Made by a program: the position numbers and the translations under genes
Part shown: piece by piece, positions 14,514-19,248 of the stretch
Layout: the number at the start of each line of letters is the position of its first letter
Position numbering within the stretch: the stretch's first letter is position 1
Notes under the pieces: generated by a model
Databases searched by the model: none
The model's input: only the letters and a program-made list of their open reading frames with translations
What the model was told of the DNA's origin: nothing
NCBI GenBank assembly: GCA_012800155.1
Contig: JAAZJX010000075.1
Coordinates: 1 to 19,248 of the forward strand
Direction: 5' to 3'
Origin: Candidatus Magasanikiibacteriota bacterium
GTDB lineage: Bacteria; Patescibacteriota; Patescibacteriia; Magasanikbacterales; UBA922
DNA: 19,248 bases

Positions 14514-14690
14514 TTATCTAGTTTTTCTAGTTCTTTTACCAGTTTTTTCATCACTTACAGTCAATTTTTTTCTACCTTTATTTCTACGTCTTTTCAAAAC
14601 ATTACGACCAGCAGAAGTTGACATTCTAGTAATAAAACCATGACTTTTTGCTCTTTTTCTCTTTTTTGGTTGATAGGTTCTTTTTGGCAT
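14514..14690 (-). CDS. rpmH: 50S ribosomal protein L34
   Basis: Translation of the minus strand from ATG at 14690 gives 58 aa starting MPKRTYQPKKRKR, followed by KSHGFITRMSTSAGRNVLKR, the L34 signature. The family is usually 44-46 aa. Here an extra lysine/arginine-rich stretch (about 46-58, ending TGKRTRKTR) follows the normal end. L34 binds 23S rRNA. It is the first gene of the rpmH-rnpA-yidD cluster and has a full-consensus promoter. Confidence 0.95.
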   Translation of the reverse strand: MPKRTYQPKKRKRAKSHGFITRMSTSAGRNVLKRRRNKGRKKLTVSDEKTGKRTRKTR

Positions 14691-14718
14691 ATAAATTTAT
14701 ATATAAACAAGTGTGCAA

Positions 14719-14747
14719 ATTATAACTTAATTTTATTTTTTTGTCAA
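14719..14747 (-). promoter_or_regulatory. full-consensus rpmH promoter
   Basis: On the minus strand TTGACA (14747-14742) and TATAAT (14724-14719) have exactly 17 nt between them. Transcription would start near 14712, giving a leader of about 22 nt. Confidence 0.9.
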
Positions 14748-14935
14748 CAGTTATAGTGTTATTTAATAATAATTTTTTAATATTTATTTAAAATTTTTTA
14801 TTTATTCTATATAAATTAAATTTAAAAAACCAAAAATCATACCAACAAAATATGACTTATCCCCATTGTCCACAGTTTTTCCCCATTTTGTTCACTTTTT
14901 ATCTATTTTTAGCCATTTTTTGTTTCTAATTTTTA
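14748..14935. other. rpmH-dnaA intergenic region, upstream part of a candidate oriC
   Basis: The segment 14751-14830 is almost entirely A/T and could unwind. Two adjacent near-consensus DnaA boxes follow: TTATCCCCA at 14857-14865 and TTGTCCACA at 14866-14874, each with one mismatch. A third C-run (TTTTTCCCCA) ends near 14885. The position between divergent rpmH and dnaA is the commonest site of bacterial oriC. The boxes may also autoregulate dnaA. Confidence 0.6.
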
Positions 14936-14944
14936 TGTTAAAAT
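14936..14944 (+). promoter_or_regulatory. possible dnaA promoter (extended -10)
   Basis: TGT-TAAAAT at 14936-14944 lies 39 nt before the dnaA ATG. No -35 at correct spacing is seen, and the DnaA boxes lie upstream of it. Confidence 0.45.
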
Positions 14945-14983
14945 GAATCTACTTAGTTTTCAATTACATATAAATACTAAATT

Positions 14984-16363
14984 ATGACAAACTATGAAAT
15001 TTGGCAAGCTGTTCTAGCTGACTTTGAACTTAAAATATCAAAAGCAAATTTTACTACTTGGTTTAAAAACACAGGAATTGCCAAATATGATGCTGGTCAA
15101 ATATTAATTTGTGTACCAAATACTTTTACTAAAAGTTGGTTAGAAAAAAAATATAATTCAGATATTGTAAAAACTATTGAACGCGTTACTAACAAACCAG
15201 TAAAAAAAATAGATTATAAAGTAGAAAATATAAAAATGATTGAAGAAAAAGAGTGTAATATGACTTCTCAAAAACCAACAGTCTCTAGTATTAACACTCC
15301 AATTTATTCTCAACAAAAAATAACTGCTACAAAATTTGGTTTGAATCCAAAATATACTTTTGCTAATTATATTGTAGGAAAAAATAATGAACTTGCTCAT
15401 GCTGCTGCCAAAGCCGTAGTTGATCGTCCCGGAGAAGCTTACAATCCCTTATTTCTTTATGGTGGAGTAGGATTAGGAAAAACTCATTTATTACAAGCTG
15501 TAGGACATGCTTTATTAGAAAAAAATCCTCAAACAAAAATTATTTATGTTAGTTCAGAAAAATTTACCAATGAATTTGTTGCTGCAATCAAAGAAGGCAG
15601 AACTAAAGAATTCAAAGATAAATATAGAAACATTGATTTACTTTTAATTGATGATATTCAATTTATTGCTGGCAAAGAACAGACTCAAGAAGAATTTTTT
15701 CACACTTTTAATGAATTACATCAATTAGGTAAACAAATTGTATTAACTAGTGATCGACCACCAAAAGCTATTCCTGCACTTGAAGATCGTTTGCGTTCTA
15801 GATTTGAATGGGGGATGATAGTAGATATTGCTACTCCAGATTTAGAAACTAGAGCAGCTATTTTGCAATCCAAAGCTCAAGAAAATAATTTTATTATTGC
15901 TCCAGAATTAATTAACATGATTGCTACAACTGTACAAAATAATATTCGTGAATTAGAAGGCGCTTTAAATAAAGTAATTGCTTTTCATCAATTAAAAAAT
16001 ATAACTCCTTCTAAAGAAAGTATTAAATCAATTTTAACTAGTTTTGAATCACAAAGTTTAAAACGATCACTCACACCAAAAGATCTTATTAATACTGTTT
16101 CTGAATTTTATGATGTTTCTATTGATGATATTATTGGAAAAAGTAGAGAAAAAAGATTAGCAAATCCAAGACAAATTATAATGTATCTTTTACGCGAAGA
16201 ATTAAAAATGTCCTATCCAGCAATTGGTAATGAACTTGGAGGAAGAGATCATACTACAGCTATGCATGCTCATACCAAAATTAGAACTGAAATTGAAAAT
16301 GATCCAAAATTAAAACAAGAAATAAAATCTATTAAAGAAAGATTATATATAAATAATGTATAA
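14984..16363 (+). CDS. dnaA: chromosomal replication initiator DnaA
   Basis: The 459-aa protein has all four domains. Domain I (1-75, IWQAVLADFELKISKANFTTWF) is followed by a short variable domain II and the AAA+ domain III, with Walker A GGVGLGKTH near residue 160 and Walker B DLLLIDDIQF. Domain IV has the DnaA-box-reading signature GRDHTTAMHAHTKI near residue 421. DnaA-ATP binds DnaA boxes and opens the origin. The start is fixed by the conserved domain I; no Shine-Dalgarno motif is present. dnaN follows after a 240-nt gap packed with DnaA-box-like repeats. Confidence 0.98.
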   Translation: MTNYEIWQAVLADFELKISKANFTTWFKNTGIAKYDAGQILICVPNTFTKSWLEKKYNSDIVKTIERVTNKPVKKIDYKVENIKMIEEKECNMTSQKPTVSSINTPIYSQQKITATKFGLNPKYTFANYIVGKNNELAHAAAKAVVDRPGEAYNPLFLYGGVGLGKTHLLQAVGHALLEKNPQTKIIYVSSEKFTNEFVAAIKEGRTKEFKDKYRNIDLLLIDDIQFIAGKEQTQEEFFHTFNELHQLGKQIVLTSDRPPKAIPALEDRLRSRFEWGMIVDIATPDLETRAAILQSKAQENNFIIAPELINMIATTVQNNIRELEGALNKVIAFHQLKNITPSKESIKSILTSFESQSLKRSLTPKDLINTVSEFYDVSIDDIIGKSREKRLANPRQIIMYLLREELKMSYPAIGNELGGRDHTTAMHAHTKIRTEIENDPKLKQEIKSIKERLYINNV

Positions 16364-16365
16364 AC

Positions 16366-16384
16366 TGTTAATAAACTATTAACA
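16366..16384. other. perfect hairpin just after dnaA
   Basis: TGTTAATA at 16366-16373 pairs perfectly with TATTAACA at 16377-16384 around a 3-nt loop. It has no following T-run, so it is unlikely to terminate; it may be a protein-binding palindrome or an mRNA 3'-end structure. Confidence 0.45.
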
Positions 16385-16416
16385 ATATTCTGTAATAAAT
16401 GTTCATAAAAATTTAC

Positions 16417-16552
16417 TTATCCTCAAACAAAAACTAAATTTATAAAAACAAAAAAATTATACCCAAACAAAAATTTTTTATGCAAATTTCATCCCCAAAC
16501 AAAAATAACTAATTTCAGCTTAAAAAAAGATTTTTACACACTATCCACAAAC
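16417..16552 (+). repeat. four iteron-like DnaA-box repeats between dnaA and dnaN
   Basis: Four copies in one orientation begin at 16417 (TTATCCTCAAAC), 16457 (TTATACCCAAAC), 16489 (TCATCCCCAAAC) and 16541 (CTATCCACAAAC). The first nine bases are DnaA-box variants with one or two mismatches to TTATCCACA. The first three share the exact extension CAAACAAAAA. Start spacings are 40, 32 and 52 bp. With the rpmH-dnaA boxes this makes a plausible bipartite origin around dnaA. Confidence 0.7.
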
Positions 16553-16603
16553 TATATTATTAATACAATTTTTAAATATATAAATAAATTATAATTATAA
16601 TAT

Positions 16604-17728
16604 ATGAAATTCACATGTACCAAGGAGAACATTTCACATTCACTTAATCTGGTGAGTAGTATCGCTGGTAAACAAGTGAATTTGCCAATTCTTTCTAATA
16701 TTTTAATACAAGCAAATGATTCAGGAGTTAAATTAATTGCCACTAATTTAGAAATTTCTATTAGTGTAAATCTTCGAGCCAAAGTAGAAAAAACTGGTTC
16801 ATTTACTGTTCCTGCTAAAACTTTAACAGATTTTATTCATCTTTTATCAGAAGAACAAGTTGAATTAGAAAAACAAGATAATGAAATATCTATAAAATGT
16901 GGAAAATCAGCTACTAAAATAAAAGGAATGGATGCTGAAGATTATCCAGTTGTTCCAAATTTTGAAGAAGAACATCCTTTTACTATAGAAGTTAATAGTT
17001 TTAAACAAGCCCTTTCTCAAGTAGTAGTTGCTTGTGCTAAAAATGAAATTCGTCCTGAATTATCAGGTGTTTCTTTTAATTTTTTTACTAATAATTTTTC
17101 TGGATTAGTTTTGGCTGCTACAGATTCTTATCGTTTAGCAGAAAAAAAATTATCAGTTTTACAAGGAAATGATGAAATAAAAGTAATTGTTCCTGCTAGA
17201 ACAATTCAAGAAATTATTAGATTATTAACATTAAGTAAAGATCAACAAGCAGAAAATAATGTTCGTCTTTGGGTAGGAGAAAATCAAATTGGTTTACGCT
17301 ATGATAATTTTGAATTTTCTTCTCGTTTAGTAGATGGTAAATATCCAGATTATACTCAAATTATTCCTAAAGAATTTAAAACTGAAGCTGTTTTTCCTTC
17401 AACTACTATGATTAATAAAATAAAAGTTGCTAGTTTATTTACTACTACGGGAGTAAATGCAGTTTCGTTTGATCTTAGTCCAGAACAAAATAATATTGGT
17501 ATTTCTTCTACTAGTATTCAAACTGGAGAACATAGTTCAGAAATTGAAGCTGAAGTAAAAGGTGAAGAAAATTCTATACTTTTGAATCATCGTTATGTTT
17601 TGGATGGTTTACAAAATATTGAAAGTGAAGAAGTAGAATTTAAAGTTAATAGTGGAGAAGCTCCTTGTTTATTTCAAGGAAAAGGAAAAGATGATTATCT
17701 TTATATTGTGATGCCAATAAGACAATAA
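16604..17728 (+). CDS. dnaN: DNA polymerase III sliding clamp, beta subunit
   Basis: The 374-aa protein has the normal beta-clamp length and three repeated clamp domains (about 1-125, 126-250 and 251-374). Recognisable blocks are LPILSNILIQA in domain I, the TDSYRLAEKKL segment in domain II and YVLDGLQNI plus the C-terminal YIVMPIR in domain III, which ends the hydrophobic partner-binding pocket. The dimer encircles DNA and holds polymerase and repair factors. The ATG at 16604 lies just after A/T-rich TATAAT-like sequence (16590-16601), so a nearly leaderless transcript is possible. A terminator follows. Confidence 0.97.
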   Translation: MKFTCTKENISHSLNLVSSIAGKQVNLPILSNILIQANDSGVKLIATNLEISISVNLRAKVEKTGSFTVPAKTLTDFIHLLSEEQVELEKQDNEISIKCGKSATKIKGMDAEDYPVVPNFEEEHPFTIEVNSFKQALSQVVVACAKNEIRPELSGVSFNFFTNNFSGLVLAATDSYRLAEKKLSVLQGNDEIKVIVPARTIQEIIRLLTLSKDQQAENNVRLWVGENQIGLRYDNFEFSSRLVDGKYPDYTQIIPKEFKTEAVFPSTTMINKIKVASLFTTTGVNAVSFDLSPEQNNIGISSTSIQTGEHSSEIEAEVKGEENSILLNHRYVLDGLQNIESEEVEFKVNSGEAPCLFQGKGKDDYLYIVMPIRQ

Positions 17729-17781
17729 TAAAAATTGTAAAATAAATTTCATTATTATTTAAAAGTGTTTATTTTTATATA

Positions 17782-17806
17782 AAAAAACCATTATTTATGG
17801 TTTTTT
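17782..17806. terminator. intrinsic terminator after dnaN
   Basis: A 9-bp stem (17783-17791 with 17797-17805) with a 5-nt loop has an A-run on the left and a T-run on the right. Confidence 0.85.
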
Positions 17807-17814
17807 ATCTTCTT

Positions 17815-17940
17815 ACTTTTCATAACTGAAAAGTAACAAAAGGTTTCGGGGGGATAAAACTCGCGTTTAATCCCTAGAATAAAATTATTATTTTTCTAGC
17901 CTCTGACGCTCAAACAGCTATCCCCCCGAACCCCCTTTGG
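17815..17940. mobile_element. GC-rich palindromic repeat element
   Basis: The left end starts with the perfect hairpin 17815-17821/17828-17834 (ACTTTTC/GAAAAGT). Then CAAAAGGTTTCGGGGGGATA (17837-17856) is mirrored by TATCCCCCCGAACCCCCTTTG (17919-17939). An inner pair CTAGAA/TTCTAG lies at about 17874-17899. The remainder of gene-free 17729-18075 holds only the dnaN terminator, this element, A/T-rich spacer and the terminator at 17988. Like the 4779-4997 element it has no coding sequence and is probably a non-autonomous repeat. Confidence 0.6.
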
Positions 17941-17987
17941 TGATTTAAAAATATTATTTTGTTTAATTAGTATAATTATTAAAATAT

Positions 17988-18014
17988 AAACCACCAATGA
18001 TTAGTTGGTGGTTT
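17988..18014. terminator. terminator of the minus-strand IMPase-DUF167 pair
   Basis: A perfect 10-bp stem (17988-17997 with 18005-18014) carries a 7-nt loop. Read on the minus strand it is followed by TTTATATTTT, downstream of the DUF167 gene. Confidence 0.75.
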
Positions 18015-18075
18015 TAAATATTAAAATTTAATTTTACTAAATAATAATAACATATTTTTCATCTTTTGTCAATAT

Positions 18076-18300
18076 TTAATTTATAATTAAAATTTTATTT
18101 TTACTAATTTTTCCACTTTTTATTTCTATATTATTTTTTGGTATTTTCCATTCTTTAGCAAGAAATTTTATTAATTCTTCATTAGCTTTGCCATCTATTG
18201 GTGGAGCTTTTAATTTTATTTTAATAGTTCCATCAGACATTTTTTCTACAATTTCATTTTTACTAGAATTAGGAATAACTTTTATTTTATAAACTGGCAT
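18076..18300 (-). CDS. DUF167 (YggU-family) protein
   Basis: The 74-aa protein matches the small DUF167 family throughout: IKVIPNSSKNEIVE at the start, then IKIKLKAPPIDGKANEELIKFLAKEW, the family core, and the ending IKSGKISKNKILII. The alpha/beta fold is known from structures, but the biochemical role is unknown. It lies 29 nt downstream of the IMPase gene on the same strand and is probably cotranscribed. It is slightly shorter than typical members (about 90-100 aa). Confidence 0.88.
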   Translation of the reverse strand: MPVYKIKVIPNSSKNEIVEKMSDGTIKIKLKAPPIDGKANEELIKFLAKEWKIPKNNIEIKSGKISKNKILIIN

Positions 18301-18329
18301 ATAAAGTTTTTAGAAAAAAGAAATTAAAT

Positions 18330-19109
18330 TTATTTTATGTCTTTGGTGAATTTTAAAATTTTATTATGAAGTTTACCATTGCTAGCAATTAAATTATCAT
18401 CTGTTATTTGCCATTCTTTTCCTTGCCAGTTAGTAACTTTACCACCAGCTTCACGAACAAGTAAAACTCCACTTAAAACATCCCAAGGATGAATTTTAGA
18501 TAAAATAGCAGCATCAGCTTTTCCTGAAGCTACCGCACTAAGTTCTACTCCAGCTGCAGCAAAAAAACGAAAACGTAATTTAGTAATATCTAATTTTTGT
18601 AATAATTTTTGGTAACGATTTTTTCCAAGAGGAGAATGTCCAGTACAAAGTAAAAACATACTATTTTCTAAATTATTAGTTGTGGAAACTTTTATTTTTT
18701 TACCATTACACCAAGCTCCTTTATTTTTTTCAGCATAATAAATTTCTTGAGTAGGAGGAAGACCAATAGTTCCTAGTAAAGTTTCTTTTTTATTTTGCAA
18801 AGAAAGACAAGTGGCAAATTCTAAAAAACCATAAGCAAAATTGGTAGTGCCATCTAGAGGATCAATATACCAAGTTTTTGTTCCTGGATTATCTATTTTT
18901 TTAGCTTCTTCGCTTACTATGTCATAATCAGGAAAGTATTTAAGTAATTTATTAGTAATATATTTATTGGCTGATAAATCCGCATCAGTAACAATTTCTG
19001 CATGTTTTTTAAATTTAATATTATTGTTGCCACTGCGTTTAAATTTGTTCATTAATAATTTATTTACAGCTTGAGTAATTTGTATAGCAGTTTTTAATTC
19101 TGGATTCAT
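18330..19109 (-). CDS. inositol monophosphatase family protein
   Basis: The 259-aa protein has the IMPase fold signatures. VSEEA at 65-69 supplies a metal-binding glutamate. DPLDGTTNF at 83-91 gives the metal-binding D83 and D86. The C-terminal motif HPWDVLSGVLLVREAGGKVTNWQG supplies the last metal-binding aspartate and the family's second signature. It is an Mg-dependent, Li-sensitive type of sugar- or inositol-phosphate phosphatase. Substrate (inositol-1-phosphate, histidinol phosphate, fructose bisphosphate or PAP) cannot be set from sequence alone. It is the first gene of a pair with DUF167. Confidence 0.92.
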   Translation of the reverse strand: MNPELKTAIQITQAVNKLLMNKFKRSGNNNIKFKKHAEIVTDADLSANKYITNKLLKYFPDYDIVSEEAKKIDNPGTKTWYIDPLDGTTNFAYGFLEFATCLSLQNKKETLLGTIGLPPTQEIYYAEKNKGAWCNGKKIKVSTTNNLENSMFLLCTGHSPLGKNRYQKLLQKLDITKLRFRFFAAAGVELSAVASGKADAAILSKIHPWDVLSGVLLVREAGGKVTNWQGKEWQITDDNLIASNGKLHNKILKFTKDIK

Positions 19110-19133
19110 AAGTAAAATTTAAAAATTTAATTT

Positions 19134-19144
19134 ATTATAGTATA
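19134..19144 (-). promoter_or_regulatory. possible promoter of the IMPase gene (-10)
   Basis: On the minus strand TATACTATAAT (19144-19134) offers two overlapping -10 boxes about 25-35 nt before the ATG. No convincing -35 is visible. Confidence 0.35.
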
Positions 19145-19222
19145 GCAGTTTTTGAAAATTATTAAACTAGGATTGAAATTTATTATGAAATTGTGTTAAA
19201 GAAAATTTAAATGAATTTTATA

Positions 19223-19248
19223 TAGATTCCCACCTTGAATAGATTCCC
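19223..19248. repeat. partial REP-like repeat at the window edge
   Basis: TAGATTCCC occurs at 19223-19231 and again at 19240-19248. The same string starts a REP-like fragment at 5587. It is probably the beginning of another repeat cluster cut by the window end. Confidence 0.45.

Overview
The window is very AT-rich chromosomal DNA holding a compact set of bacterial housekeeping genes around dnaA-dnaN. It most likely comes from a Candidate Phyla Radiation (Patescibacteria) genome. That placement is inferred from base composition, short proteins, the gene set and the lack of Shine-Dalgarno motifs before the genes; there is no rRNA to confirm it. TGA is read as stop (comM ends TGA-TAA), so this is not a code-25 lineage.

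Layout. 1-476: tRNA-Ala(GGC) followed by two degenerate copies of a T-arm-like segment. 477-2977: a divergent Nramp-like transporter and ychF, apparently one operon ending in a terminator. 2978-3750: a gene-free stretch with two layers. The first is a terminator-bounded segment with three perfect DnaA boxes and an 18-bp inverted repeat. The second is a consensus promoter driving a GC-rich, highly structured RNA of about 420 nt that ends in its own terminator and that I cannot assign to a known family. 3829-4739: a DksA/TraR-type zinc-finger protein and lspA. 4740-5876: repeats only (a palindromic MITE-like element, a duplicated 37-mer, several REP-like units), then the comM leader. 5877-8795: comM convergent with a LysM-M23 peptidoglycan hydrolase. 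8988-12034: ftsK and a RodZ-like membrane HTH protein. 12110-13637: recA and mscL. 13708-14690, minus strand: rpmH, rnpA, yidD. 14691-17728: a DnaA-box-containing region, dnaA, an array of four DnaA-box-like repeats, then dnaN. 17729-18075: a terminator, another palindromic element and a second terminator. 18076-19109, minus strand: an inositol-monophosphatase-family gene and a DUF167 gene.

Functional themes are replication and segregation (dnaA, dnaN, recA, ftsK, possibly comM), RNA and translation (tRNA-Ala, ychF, rnpA, rpmH) and the envelope (lspA, M23 hydrolase, RodZ-like, yidD, mscL). The most interesting part is 3.0-3.75 kb, where a candidate secondary DnaA-binding or origin module sits directly upstream of an unassigned structured RNA.
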